From Streptomyces sp. NBC_01353 (lineage in GTDB: Bacteria > Actinomycetota > Actinomycetes > Streptomycetales > Streptomycetaceae): a stretch of 64,000 nucleotides of DNA. The position numbers and the translations under genes were made by a program. The notes below the pieces were generated by a model that was not told where the DNA came from, ran no database searches, and was given only the letters and a program-made list of their open reading frames with translations. The DNA lies in NCBI RefSeq assembly GCF_036237275.1, contig NZ_CP108352.1, positions 3,472,001 to 3,536,000 on the forward strand, read 5' to 3'. Shown here in pieces: positions 36,192 to 45,462 of this stretch (the stretch's first letter is position 1; every line of letters starts with the position of its first letter).

Positions 36192-36947
36192 ATGAAGGAC
36201 GCCTTCGGCACCCCGCAGTCCCTGCTTCTCCTCGGCGGCACCTCCGAGATCGGACTCGCCACCGCCCGCCGGCTGATCGCCCGCCGCACCCGCACGGTCT
36301 GGCTCGCCGGGCGCCCCTCCCCCGCCCTGACGGCCGCCGCCGACTCCCTGCGGGTGCTGGGGGCGGAGGTGCACACCGTCCCGTTCGACGCCCTCGACCC
36401 CGAGTCGCACGCGGAGCGCCTCGGCAAGATCTTCACCGAGGGGGACATCGACCTGGTGCTGCTCGCCTTCGGGATCCTCGGCGACCAGGCCCACGACGAG
36501 GCCGATCCGCTCGCCGCCGTCCGGGTCGCGCAGACCAACTACACGGGGGCGGTCTCCGCCGGGCTCGTCTGCGCGGCGGCGCTGCAGGCACAGGGGCACG
36601 GCTCGCTGGTGGTGCTCTCCTCCGTGGCCGGGGAGCGCGCCCGCCGCACCGACTTCATCTACGGCTCGTCCAAGGCCGGTCTCGACGCGTTCGCGCAGGG
36701 GCTCGGGGACGCGCTGCAGGGGACGGGGGTGCATGTGATGGTCGTACGGCCGGGGTTCGTACGGTCCCGGAAGACGGCCGGTCTCGAGGCCACGCCCATG
36801 GCTACCACGCCGGAGGCGGTCGCGACGGCGATCGAGCTGGGGCTGCGGCGCCGCTCGGAGACGGTGTGGGTGCCGGGGGCGCTGCGGATGGTGATGGCCG
36901 CGCTCCGGCACGTGCCGAGGCCGGTGTTCCGGCGACTGCCGGTGTGA
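36192..36947 (+). CDS. SDR oxidoreductase, DprE2-like
   Basis: 251 residues. Rossmann motif GGTSEIG (15-21), catalytic Ser in VLSSVAGERARR, and Tyr157/Lys161 in FIYGSSKAGLD. The sequence follows mycobacterial DprE2 (decaprenylphosphoryl-2-keto-ribose reductase) closely from memory, including FDALD near 66-70 and the C-terminal LRHVPR..FRRLP. In mycobacteria it works with DprE1 to make decaprenylphosphoryl-arabinose. Streptomyces lacks arabinogalactan and no DprE1 gene is in the window, so the substrate here is open. The ATG at 36192 follows GAGGAG. Confidence 0.85.
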   Translation: MKDAFGTPQSLLLLGGTSEIGLATARRLIARRTRTVWLAGRPSPALTAAADSLRVLGAEVHTVPFDALDPESHAERLGKIFTEGDIDLVLLAFGILGDQAHDEADPLAAVRVAQTNYTGAVSAGLVCAAALQAQGHGSLVVLSSVAGERARRTDFIYGSSKAGLDAFAQGLGDALQGTGVHVMVVRPGFVRSRKTAGLEATPMATTPEAVATAIELGLRRRSETVWVPGALRMVMAALRHVPRPVFRRLPV

Positions 36948-36957
36948 GGCCCGGGGG

Positions 36958-37548
36958 TCAGCCGGTGGCCGGGGTCGGGGTGTCGACCGGAGTGCCCTGG
37001 GCCGGGACCGCGGGCACGGTGCCGCAGCCGCCGAACTCGTACGTGTGCAGCTTCCGCCACACCCCGTCCGGCCCCTGCTCGTAGAGGGCGAAGGACGAGC
37101 AGGTCCAGGCCGCCTCGAAGTCGGTCAGCTCCTCGTACGCCCGGTCCATCGCCTCCTCGGAGATGCCGTGCGCCACGGTGACGTGCGGGTGGTACGGGAA
37201 CTGCAGCTCGCGCACGAGCGGCCCGGACTCGTCCCGGACCCGTTCCTGGAGCCAGGCGCAGGCGGAGACGCCCTCGGCGAGCATGACGTACACGACCGGT
37301 GACAGCGGGCGGAACGTTCCGGTGCCGCTCAGCCGGACCGGGAAGGGGCGGACGCCGGCCGCGACCTCGGCGAGGTGCGCCCGGATCGCGGGCAGCCGCT
37401 CCTCGTCGACCTCCGTCGGCGGGACGAGGGTGACGTGGGTGGGGATGCCGTGCGCGGCGGGATCCCCGAAGCCCGCGCGCCGCTCCTGGAGCAGGCTGCC
37501 GTAGGGCTCCGGGACCGCGATCGAAACGCCGAGCGTTACGGTCCCCAC
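36958..37548 (-). CDS. 2'-5' RNA ligase/cyclic phosphodiesterase-like protein
   Basis: 196 residues of the 2H phosphoesterase superfamily. The two HxT motifs are HVTL (about residue 38) and HVTVAH (about residue 121). Members open cyclic phosphates in RNA or nucleotides. It lies 94 bases after the trpS gene end on the same strand and converges on the DprE2-like gene 10 bases away. Its cellular substrate is unknown. Confidence 0.85.
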   Translation of the reverse strand: MGTVTLGVSIAVPEPYGSLLQERRAGFGDPAAHGIPTHVTLVPPTEVDEERLPAIRAHLAEVAAGVRPFPVRLSGTGTFRPLSPVVYVMLAEGVSACAWLQERVRDESGPLVRELQFPYHPHVTVAHGISEEAMDRAYEELTDFEAAWTCSSFALYEQGPDGVWRKLHTYEFGGCGTVPAVPAQGTPVDTPTPATG

Positions 37549-37642
37549 GTCGTTCTCCTCCGTCGTCGGTCTTCTCAGGTCGATGGGTGGTTCAGCCGCC
37601 AGTGTGCGGCCTGCACCACCCTTGAGGCCAGGGTCCTTGGAC

Positions 37643-38722
<1,080 letters not shown>

Positions 38723-38730
38723 TCAAAGGT

Positions 38731-39342
38731 GTGAGGACGCTGGAGGGGGGCCGGGTCGTCGTAGACGAAGCCGAGGCCGCAGTGATCGCACGGGTACGCG
38801 CCGGGGAGGCGGAGGCGTACGCGGCGCTGGTCCGCGCGCACACGGCGGTCGCGCTGCGTGCGGCGGTGGCGTGCGGGGCGGGTGCGGAGGCCGAGGACGT
38901 GGTGCAGCAGGCCTTCTTCAAGGCGTATCGGTCGCTGGGACGGTTCAAGGACGGGGCCGCGTTCCGGCCGTGGCTGCTGCGGATCGTGGTCAATGAGACG
39001 AGGAACACAGTGCGCTCGGCGGGTCGGCAGCGGGCCGTCGCGGGGCGGGAGGCGGAGCTGCTCGCGGGCGAGCCGCTGATACCGGACGGGGCCGACCCGG
39101 CGGTGGCGGTGGAGGAGGCCGAGCGGCGGCGACAGCTGCTCGCGGCGCTGGACGGGCTCGGTGAGGACCACCGGCAAGTGGTGATCCACCGGTATCTGCT
39201 GGAGCTGGACGAGACGGAGACGGCCGAGGCGCTGGGCTGGCCGCGGGGGACGGTGAAGTCCCGGCTGAGCCGGGCACTGAAGAAGCTCGGACTGGCTTTG
39301 GAGGGAGGTGACGAGCATGACGGACGAGGGGCTCCCGGATGA
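38731..39342 (+). CDS. ECF RNA polymerase sigma factor (third in window)
   Basis: 203 residues. Region 2: AYAALVRAHTAVALRAAV, then EDVVQQAFFKAYRSLGRF and WLLRIVVNETRN. Region 4: LDGLGEDHRQVVIHRYLLEL, then EALGWPRGTVKSRLSRALKKL. GTG at 38731 is preferred over an in-frame GTG at 38674; TATCAA lies 4 bases upstream and GGAACC at 38697, so the promoter may itself be of ECF type. Its 3' end overlaps the next gene, encoding its probable membrane partner. Confidence 0.87.
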   Translation: MRTLEGGRVVVDEAEAAVIARVRAGEAEAYAALVRAHTAVALRAAVACGAGAEAEDVVQQAFFKAYRSLGRFKDGAAFRPWLLRIVVNETRNTVRSAGRQRAVAGREAELLAGEPLIPDGADPAVAVEEAERRRQLLAALDGLGEDHRQVVIHRYLLELDETETAEALGWPRGTVKSRLSRALKKLGLALEGGDEHDGRGAPG

Positions 39343-40105
39343 GCTGCGTGACCTCGGGCGGCATCTGAGGGTGCCGGAGGTGGACGGGGAGACCATGGCC
39401 GAGCGGGTGCTCGCTCAGCTGCTGGCGGAGCAGGTTCCGGCGCCGGCGGCCCCACGGCGGCGGTTCGGGTGGCTGGGGTTCGGGTGGCTGCGCGGGCGGT
39501 GGAGGGCACTGCTCGCGGCCCTCTCCGGGGTCCTGGTGGTGCTTGTGCTCACGCCGCCGGTCCGGGCGACGGTGGCGGACTGGTTCGGCTTCGGCGGGGT
39601 GGAGGTGCGGTACGACCCCGGGGCGCACCCCAGCCCGGGCGCGGCCGTGCCGGAGTGCACCGATCCGGTGTCGCTGGAGGAGGCCGGGCGCAAGGCCGGC
39701 TTCACGCCGCTGATACCGAGCGCGCTCGGCACGCCCGACGCGGTCTCGGTGACCGGCTCGGCGGAGCCGGGACGGGCGGTGATCAGCCTGTGCTGGCGGG
39801 AGGACGGCGGCCGGACGGTCCGGCTCGACGAGTTCCCGGCGCGGCTCCCCGTGGCCTTCGGCAAGCAGGTCCAGACGCATCCGGAGTGGGTCGATCTGCC
39901 GGACGGCGCGGAGGGCTATTGGTTCGCCGAGCCCCATCTGCTGCGGTTCCCGATGACGGACGCGAGCGGGAAGGAGTGGACCCACTCGATACGCACGGCG
40001 GGCCCCACGCTCCTCTGGACGAGGAACGCGGGAGCCCTGACCCTGCGGCTCGAGGGCGAGCCCTCCCTGGAGAAGGCCCGCCGCATCGCCGAGTCGGCGG
40101 GCTGA
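39317..40105 (+). CDS. Membrane protein coupled to ECF sigma factor (putative anti-sigma)
   Basis: 262 residues. A short cytoplasmic N-terminus (60 residues) is followed by one membrane helix (ALLAALSGVLVVLVLTPPV) and an outer domain of about 170 residues with two cysteines. GGAGG lies 9 bases before ATG 39317. Its start is 26 bases inside the sigma gene, so translation is coupled. There is no zinc-binding HxxxCxxC motif. An anti-sigma or sensor role is inferred from position only. Confidence 0.7.
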   Translation: MTDEGLPDELRDLGRHLRVPEVDGETMAERVLAQLLAEQVPAPAAPRRRFGWLGFGWLRGRWRALLAALSGVLVVLVLTPPVRATVADWFGFGGVEVRYDPGAHPSPGAAVPECTDPVSLEEAGRKAGFTPLIPSALGTPDAVSVTGSAEPGRAVISLCWREDGGRTVRLDEFPARLPVAFGKQVQTHPEWVDLPDGAEGYWFAEPHLLRFPMTDASGKEWTHSIRTAGPTLLWTRNAGALTLRLEGEPSLEKARRIAESAG

Positions 40106-40163
40106 GCGGACGCGCCGATCGCGGGGACGCGGCCGATCCGGGACGCGGCCGATGCCCGGCGCC

Positions 40164-40253
40164 TCGGGATCGGACCACCTCGGACGGGCCCCCCTCGGAC
40201 GGGCCCCCCTCGGACCGGCTCGCGTCGGACCGGCTCCCCTCGGAGCAGCCCGC
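40164..40253. repeat. Six tandem 15-bp repeats (CTCGGACGGGCCCCC-like)
   Basis: Units start at 40164, 40179, 40194, 40209, 40224 and 40239; two central copies are identical, the others differ at 2-6 bases. A separate set of three GACGCGGCCGATC-like copies lies just before it (about 40109-40152). The array fills the gap between the sigma/membrane-protein unit and the end of glyA. Confidence 0.8.
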
Positions 40254-40259
40254 GCGGGA

Positions 40260-41528
40260 TCAGACCGGGAGGCCCGGTGCCGGGAAGGACGCCATCAGGT
40301 CCGCGACCTCGGCGCGGATCGTGAGGAGCGCGTCCTCGTCACCCGAGCCCGCCGCCGCGACGCCCCGGTCGATCCAGTCGGCGACCTGGGCCATCTGCTC
40401 CGTACCGAGACCCCGGGAGGTGAGCGAGGGGGTGCCGATGCGGACGCCCGAGGGGTCGAAGGGCTTGCGGGGGTCGTAGGGGACGGTGTTGTAGTTGACG
40501 ACGATCCCGGCCCGGTCGAGGGCCTTGGCGGCGATCTTGCCCGGGACCTCCTTGGGGGTGAGGTCCATCAGGATCAGGTGGTTGTCGGTGCCGCCGGAGA
40601 CGAGGTCGAAGCCGCGGGCGAGCAGGGCCTCGGCAAGGGCCCTGGCGTTGGCGACGACGGCGTGGGCGTAGTCACGGAAGGAAGGCTGGGCCGCCTCGCG
40701 CAGGGCGACGGCGATGGCGGCGGTGGTCTGGTTGTGCGGGCCGCCCTGGAGGCCGGGGAAGACGGCCTTGTCGAGAGCCTTGGCGTGCTCCTCGCGGGAC
40801 ATCAGCATCGCGCCTCGCGGGCCGCGCAGGGTCTTGTGGGTGGTGGTCGAGATGACGTCGGCGTGCGGGACCGGAGAGGGGTGGGCGCCGCCCACGATCA
40901 GGCCGGCGATGTGGGCGACGTCGGCGACGAGCACGGCCCCTGCCTCACGGGCGATCTCGCCGAAGGCGGCGAAGTCGATCGTGCGGGGCAGCGCGGTGCC
41001 CCCACAGAAGATCACCTTGGGCCGCTCCTTGAGGGCGAGCTCGCGGACCTGGTCGAAGTCGATGAGCCCGGTGTCCTGGCGTACGCCGTACTGCACGCCC
41101 CGGAACCACTTGCCGGTCACGGAGACGCCCCAGCCGTGGGTGAGGTGGCCGCCCATCGGCAGCGCCATGCCCATCACGGTGTCGCCGGGCTCGGCGAAGG
41201 CGAGGTAGACGGCGAGGTTGGCCGGGGAGCCGGAGTAGGGCTGCACATTGGCGTGGTCGACGCCGAAGAGGGCCTTGGCGCGCTCGATGGCGAGGGTCTC
41301 GACCTGGTCGATGTTCTGCTGGCCCTCGTAGTACCGCCGGCCGGGGTAGCCCTCGCTGTACTTGTTCTGCAGGACGGTGCCGGAGGCTTCGAGGACGGCC
41401 TGGGAGACGTAGTTCTCGCTGGGGATCAGTCGCAGGGTCTCGGCCTGCAGCTGCTCCTCGGCGCCGACGAGCGCGGCGAGTTCGGGGTCGGTGGCGGCGA
41501 GGGCGGGGTGCGGGGTGGTGTCGTTCAT
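40260..41528 (-). CDS. glyA: Serine hydroxymethyltransferase
   Basis: 422 residues. The PLP lysine is Lys232 in TTTHKTLRGPRG. IPSENYVS, KYSEGYPGRRYYEG, and PYSGSPANLAVY are typical of SHMT. It converts serine and tetrahydrofolate to glycine and methylene-THF in the cytoplasm, feeding one-carbon units to the FolD, PurN and PurH reactions also encoded in this window. GGAGGA lies 7 bases before the ATG. A ZTP-riboswitch-like leader precedes it. Confidence 0.96.
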   Translation of the reverse strand: MNDTTPHPALAATDPELAALVGAEEQLQAETLRLIPSENYVSQAVLEASGTVLQNKYSEGYPGRRYYEGQQNIDQVETLAIERAKALFGVDHANVQPYSGSPANLAVYLAFAEPGDTVMGMALPMGGHLTHGWGVSVTGKWFRGVQYGVRQDTGLIDFDQVRELALKERPKVIFCGGTALPRTIDFAAFGEIAREAGAVLVADVAHIAGLIVGGAHPSPVPHADVISTTTHKTLRGPRGAMLMSREEHAKALDKAVFPGLQGGPHNQTTAAIAVALREAAQPSFRDYAHAVVANARALAEALLARGFDLVSGGTDNHLILMDLTPKEVPGKIAAKALDRAGIVVNYNTVPYDPRKPFDPSGVRIGTPSLTSRGLGTEQMAQVADWIDRGVAAAGSGDEDALLTIRAEVADLMASFPAPGLPV

Positions 41529-41614
41529 GGCGTTCCTCCGGGCGTTCGGCGGATCCCGGGGTACGGCTCAGATCGACTGGGCGGCACCACACGGGATGTT
41601 CGGTTTCCCGAAGA

Positions 41615-41697
41615 TGCCCAGGCGGGCGGCATCTCGTGTGGTCTGCCGCGCACGGCTCCCCCGGGGTCGCTTCCCCGTACGCCAGTCGCCGTGCGTG
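41615..41697 (-). promoter_or_regulatory. ZTP (pfl-type) riboswitch-like leader of glyA
   Basis: On the minus strand the leader reads ACGGCGACTGGCG, then a short helix GGGG/CCCC loop, GGGGGAGCCGTGC, and further on GCCGCCCGCCTGGGCA. This order and the last block match the conserved core of the ZTP/pfl riboswitch class, known to sit before glyA, purH, folD and fhs. The aptamer is 87 bases before the start codon. Downstream, AGATG (41634-41630) can pair either locally with CATCT (41616-41612) or within CCACACGAGATG/CATCCCGTGTGG (41641-41630 with 41598-41587), two mutually exclusive helices. Expression is thus likely raised when ZMP/ZTP signals a formyl-THF shortage. Confidence 0.8.
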
Positions 41698-41806
41698 TTT
41701 CCAGCCTAGCGGGCGCGCCGTCACCCAGGTTTCTTCGTCCGGCATCCGAGCGACGATAGAAAAAGGGGCCACACCCGCCCCAGGCCGCAGGACGAACGGA
41801 GATCCC

Positions 41807-43012
41807 GTGTCGAGAACGCAAGACGCGATCGCTTCCGCGGAGGCGCACAGCGCTCACAACTACCACCCCCTGCCCATCGTCGTCGCCTCGGCGGACGGGG
41901 CATGGATGACCGATGTCGAGGGCCGCCGCTACCTCGACATGCTCGCCGGGTACTCGGCACTCAACTTCGGGCACGGCAACCGGCGGCTGATCGATGCCGC
42001 GCGGGCGCAGCTGGAGCGGGTGACGCTCACGTCGAGAGCGTTCCACCACGACCGGTTCGCGGAGTTCTGTACGCAGCTCGCGGAGCTGTGCGGCAAGGAG
42101 ATGGTCCTGCCGATGAACACCGGCGCGGAGGCCATCGAGACGGCGGTGAAGACCGCACGGAAGTGGGGGTACGAGGTCAAGGGCGTGCCGGACGGGCACG
42201 CGAAGATCGTGGTCGCGGCGAACAACTTCCACGGCCGGACGACGACGATCGTCAGCTTCTCCACGGACCACGAGGCCCGTGACCACTACGGCCCGTACAC
42301 CCCGGGTTTCGAGATCGTCCCGTACGGCGATCTGACGGCGATGGAGCGTGCGGTCACCGCGCACACCGTGGCGGTGCTTCTGGAGCCGATCCAGGGCGAG
42401 GCGGGGGTCCTGGTGCCGCCCGCCGGATATCTGCGCGGGGTGCGGGAGTTGACCCGTGAGCGGAACGTGCTGTTCATCGCGGACGAGATCCAGTCGGGCC
42501 TCGGCCGGACCGGGCGGACGTTCGCCTGTGAGCACGAGGGCGTGGTGCCGGACGTGTACGTCCTGGGCAAGGCGCTGGGCGGCGGTGTCGTCCCGGTCTC
42601 GGCGGTGGTCGCGGACCGTGATGTGCTCGGGGTGTTCCGGCCGGGCGAGCACGGGTCGACGTTCGGCGGGAATCCGCTGGCGTGCGCGGTGGCGCTGGAG
42701 GTGATCGCGATGCTGCGGAGCGGGGAGTACCAGCAGCGGGCGGCCGAGCTGGGCGAGCATCTCCACGCCGAGCTGGGGCTGCTCGTGGGCGGGGGCGCCG
42801 TCGAGGCGGTGCGCGGGCGCGGGCTGTGGGCCGGCGTGGACATCGTGCCGTCCCGGGGCACGGGCCGGGAGATCTCGGAGAAGCTGATGGACCGGGGTGT
42901 GCTGGTGAAGGACACGCACGGTTCGACGATCCGGATCGCGCCGCCGCTGGTCATCAGCAAGGAGGATCTGGACTGGGGTCTGGATCAGCTGCGGGCGGTG
43001 CTCTCGGAATGA
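41807..43012 (+). CDS. rocD: Ornithine--oxo-acid (delta) aminotransferase
   Basis: 401 residues, class III PLP aminotransferase. The PLP lysine is Lys255 (YVLGKALGGG), with FIADEIQSGLGRTG before it and STFGGNPLACAVA after it. NTGAEAIETAVKTARKWGYEVKG is typical of ornithine aminotransferase. It converts ornithine to glutamate semialdehyde in arginine breakdown. GTG at 41807 has GGAG 5 bases upstream. The gene is divergent from glyA and has no arginase or rocA neighbour here. Confidence 0.92.
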   Translation: MSRTQDAIASAEAHSAHNYHPLPIVVASADGAWMTDVEGRRYLDMLAGYSALNFGHGNRRLIDAARAQLERVTLTSRAFHHDRFAEFCTQLAELCGKEMVLPMNTGAEAIETAVKTARKWGYEVKGVPDGHAKIVVAANNFHGRTTTIVSFSTDHEARDHYGPYTPGFEIVPYGDLTAMERAVTAHTVAVLLEPIQGEAGVLVPPAGYLRGVRELTRERNVLFIADEIQSGLGRTGRTFACEHEGVVPDVYVLGKALGGGVVPVSAVVADRDVLGVFRPGEHGSTFGGNPLACAVALEVIAMLRSGEYQQRAAELGEHLHAELGLLVGGGAVEAVRGRGLWAGVDIVPSRGTGREISEKLMDRGVLVKDTHGSTIRIAPPLVISKEDLDWGLDQLRAVLSE

Positions 43013-43025
43013 CACGGCGGGGCGC

Positions 43026-44207
43026 TCAGAGGATGACGTGCGGCAGGAAGCGGGCGTACTCGTCCGTGATCAGGCCCGCGGACTCGCGGATCCCGAGCCC
43101 CGCCGCCTCGTCCTCGACGACCCACGCGCCGAGCACGACACGGTTCCCTTCGAAGTCGGGCAGTGGGGCCAACTCCTGATAGCAGCAGGGCTCCTCGCGC
43201 GCCACGGCCGGGGAGCCCGGCTCGTGGACGGTGACGCCCGCGCCCTCGCGGCCGAGCAGCGGCTTGGCGACGTAGCCGCCGGTCGCGGCCAGTTCGCGGG
43301 GGCCGTCGAGGTAGGCGGGCAGCAGGTTCGGGTGGCCCGGGTAGAGCTCCCAGAGGATCGCGAGCAGCGCCTTGTTGGAGAGCAGCATCTTCCAGGCGGG
43401 CTCGATCCAGCAGGTCGTGCCCGTACCGCCGCCGTTGTCGAGGGTGTCCAGGACGTACGGGCCGAAGCGGTCGGTGGTCAGCCACTCCCACGGGTAGAGC
43501 TTGAAGCAGCTGCGGATGAACCGGAGCCGGTCGTCCACGAACCGCCCCGAGAGCCGGTCCCAGCCGATCTGTTCGACCGACAGCGCCTCCGTGTCGAGGC
43601 CGGCCTGCTGGGCCGTCTCGCGCAGATACGCGACGGTCATCAGGTCCTCGCCGAGTTCGTCCCCGTCGGAGTGGACGAAGTGCAGGGGACCGGGCGGCAG
43701 CAGCTTCGCCTGGCGCTTCCAGGCGTCGACGAGCCGCTCGTGGAGCGAGTTCCACTGGTCGGCGCCGGGGAAGCGCTCCTCCATCCAGAACCACTGCGGG
43801 CTGGCGGCCTCCACCAGGGAGGTCGGGGTGTCGGCGTTGTACTCCAGCATCTTGGCCGGGCCCGTACCGTCGTAGCGGAGGTCGAACCGCCCGTAGAAGG
43901 AGGGCAGTTCGGCCCGGCGGCGCCAGGACTCGGCGACGAGGGAGACGAGCCGGGGGTCGGTGAGACCGAGATCGGCGAAACGATCCTGCTCGACGATGTG
44001 TGCCGCCGCCGCCAGACACATGGCGTGCAGCTCCTCGACGACCTCCTCCAGCGCCTCGACCTCGGGCAGCGTGAAGGAGTAGTACGCGCTCTCGTCCCAG
44101 TACGGGCGCAGGGAGTCGTCGGGGTAGCGGGTCAGGGGGTAGACGAGCCCCTGCTCCTCCACCGTCTGCTGCCACCCCGGCCGGGGTTCGATCGTGTGTC
44201 GCTGCAT
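43026..44207 (-). CDS. Glutathionylspermidine synthase-like ATP-grasp protein (YgiC type)
   Basis: 393 residues. LEYNADTPTSLVEAASPQWFW, then SGRFVDDRLRFIRSCFKLYPWEW, then AKPLLGREGAGV follow the C-terminal amidase-less ATP-grasp domain of glutathionylspermidine synthase and the YgiC/YjfC proteins. Actinobacteria make neither glutathione nor glutathionylspermidine, so another peptide or amine is ligated. A small lipoprotein gene lies 20 bases upstream, recalling the ygiB-ygiC pair of E. coli. The start ATG at 44207 has only a weak ribosome site, which fits coupling. Confidence 0.85.
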   Translation of the reverse strand: MQRHTIEPRPGWQQTVEEQGLVYPLTRYPDDSLRPYWDESAYYSFTLPEVEALEEVVEELHAMCLAAAAHIVEQDRFADLGLTDPRLVSLVAESWRRRAELPSFYGRFDLRYDGTGPAKMLEYNADTPTSLVEAASPQWFWMEERFPGADQWNSLHERLVDAWKRQAKLLPPGPLHFVHSDGDELGEDLMTVAYLRETAQQAGLDTEALSVEQIGWDRLSGRFVDDRLRFIRSCFKLYPWEWLTTDRFGPYVLDTLDNGGGTGTTCWIEPAWKMLLSNKALLAILWELYPGHPNLLPAYLDGPRELAATGGYVAKPLLGREGAGVTVHEPGSPAVAREEPCCYQELAPLPDFEGNRVVLGAWVVEDEAAGLGIRESAGLITDEYARFLPHVIL

Positions 44208-44227
44208 GTCGTACGGTCCCGTCCCGC

Positions 44228-44512
44228 TCAGCCGCCGCCGGAACCGGAGCAGCCGAAGCCGCCGGTGTCGACGGCCGTCCTGTCGAAGCTGCCGCCGCTG
44301 ACCCTGTTGTCGCTCACGCTGCCGCCGTAGTAGTACGAACCGCGCGTCGAGCTGCCACTGCCGTTGCCGCTCTCGCACTCGTAGCTCGGCAGTTTCTCGC
44401 GGGTCAGCGGGTCGACGCACCGCCGGTCCGGCTCGGAGCCGCAGGACGTGATCGTCGCCGCGAGCACCCCCATACCGCCGAGCACGACCGTGCTCGACCT
44501 CAGCCTGCGCAT
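44228..44512 (-). CDS. Small lipoprotein, partner of YgiC-like protein
   Basis: 94 residues. A signal peptide ends at TITSC, a plausible lipobox. The mature part is short, with four cysteines including the lipid one, and Gly/Ser/Tyr-rich (SYYYGGSVSDN, GGFGCSGSGGG). GGAAGGA lies 6-7 bases before ATG 44512. It is the first gene of a two-gene operon with the ATP-grasp protein, so it may be the surface target or partner of that enzyme. No family is recognised with certainty. Confidence 0.7.
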   Translation of the reverse strand: MRRLRSSTVVLGGMGVLAATITSCGSEPDRRCVDPLTREKLPSYECESGNGSGSSTRGSYYYGGSVSDNRVSGGSFDRTAVDTGGFGCSGSGGG

Positions 44513-44590
44513 GTCAGTCCTTCCGATCGCGTGGTCAGCGACCGCACAGTTTAGGCCGCTGTCCGAACGCCCTCGCACTAGAGTCCCTTT

Positions 44591-45451
44591 GTGCTCTTCG
44601 GGATGATTTGTGCGCTCGGATCCTCACTCTGTTTCGGCATGGCGTCGGTGTTGCAGGCGCTCGGTGCGCGGGCGGCGACGCCCGGGACGGGCGCCGGCGT
44701 CGACGTGGCGCTGCAGTTGCGGGCGATGCGGCAGTGGCGATATCTGGCCGGGCTCTCCCTGGACGGGATCGGGTTCGGGCTGCAGATCGGCGCCCTGCTG
44801 ACGCTGCCGATCTACATGGTGGGGGCGGCGCTCGCCGCGAGTCTGGCGGTCACGGCGGTGGCCGCGTCATGGCTGCTCGAGGTCCGGCTGCACCGGATGG
44901 AGTGGGCGGCGGTGGGGGTGGTGTGCGCGGGGCTCTCGGGGCTCGCCCTCGCCTCGGGCGACGAGGGCGAGCAGAGCTCGTCGGAGGCGCTGCGATGGGC
45001 GATGCTCGCGGTGGCGTTCGGGGTGCTGGGGCTCGGCGCGGTCGCCGGACGGCTACCCGGCCGGCCGCGGGCGCTGGCACTCGGCCTCCTCGCGGGCTTC
45101 GGCTTCGGAGTGGTGGAGGTGGCGGTCCGGCTGATCGACAGCTGGGACCTCGCGAACCCCGCGGTGTACGCGCTGCTCCTGGGCGGCGGGACGGCGTACG
45201 TGCTGCTGACGTCGGCGCTCCAGCGGGGTTCGGTGACGACGGCGACGGCCGGCGCGGTCCTCGGCGAGACGATCGGCCCGGCGCTGGTGGGTGTGATCTG
45301 GCTGGGCGACCAGACGCGCGAAGGCCTGGGCTGGCTGGCGATCCTGGGCTTCACGATCGCCCTGGCCGGCGCGCTGGTCCTGGCCCGCTTCGGGGAACCC
45401 CCGACCCCGGTGCCCGAACCGGAACTGTCGAAATCCCCGACGGGCGGCTGA
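44591..45451 (+). CDS. DMT-superfamily-like multi-pass membrane protein
   Basis: 286 residues with about nine to ten hydrophobic helices. The early GSSLCFGMASVLQALGAR and the C-terminal AGAVLGETIGPALVGVIWLGD resemble the EamA/DMT or NIPA-like magnesium/drug transporters. GTG at 44591 has no ribosome site, and TAGAGT lies 6 bases before it, which suggests a leaderless transcript. Substrate unknown. Confidence 0.75.
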   Translation: MLFGMICALGSSLCFGMASVLQALGARAATPGTGAGVDVALQLRAMRQWRYLAGLSLDGIGFGLQIGALLTLPIYMVGAALAASLAVTAVAASWLLEVRLHRMEWAAVGVVCAGLSGLALASGDEGEQSSSEALRWAMLAVAFGVLGLGAVAGRLPGRPRALALGLLAGFGFGVVEVAVRLIDSWDLANPAVYALLLGGGTAYVLLTSALQRGSVTTATAGAVLGETIGPALVGVIWLGDQTREGLGWLAILGFTIALAGALVLARFGEPPTPVPEPELSKSPTGG

Positions 45452-45462
45452 CGGCAAGCCCG

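Noticed and set aside
40164..40253. CRISPR-like array
   Set aside because: Repeats are directly tandem with no spacers and the unit is only 15 bp; no cas genes are present. The 12-bp array at 62329-62388 was rejected for the same reason.
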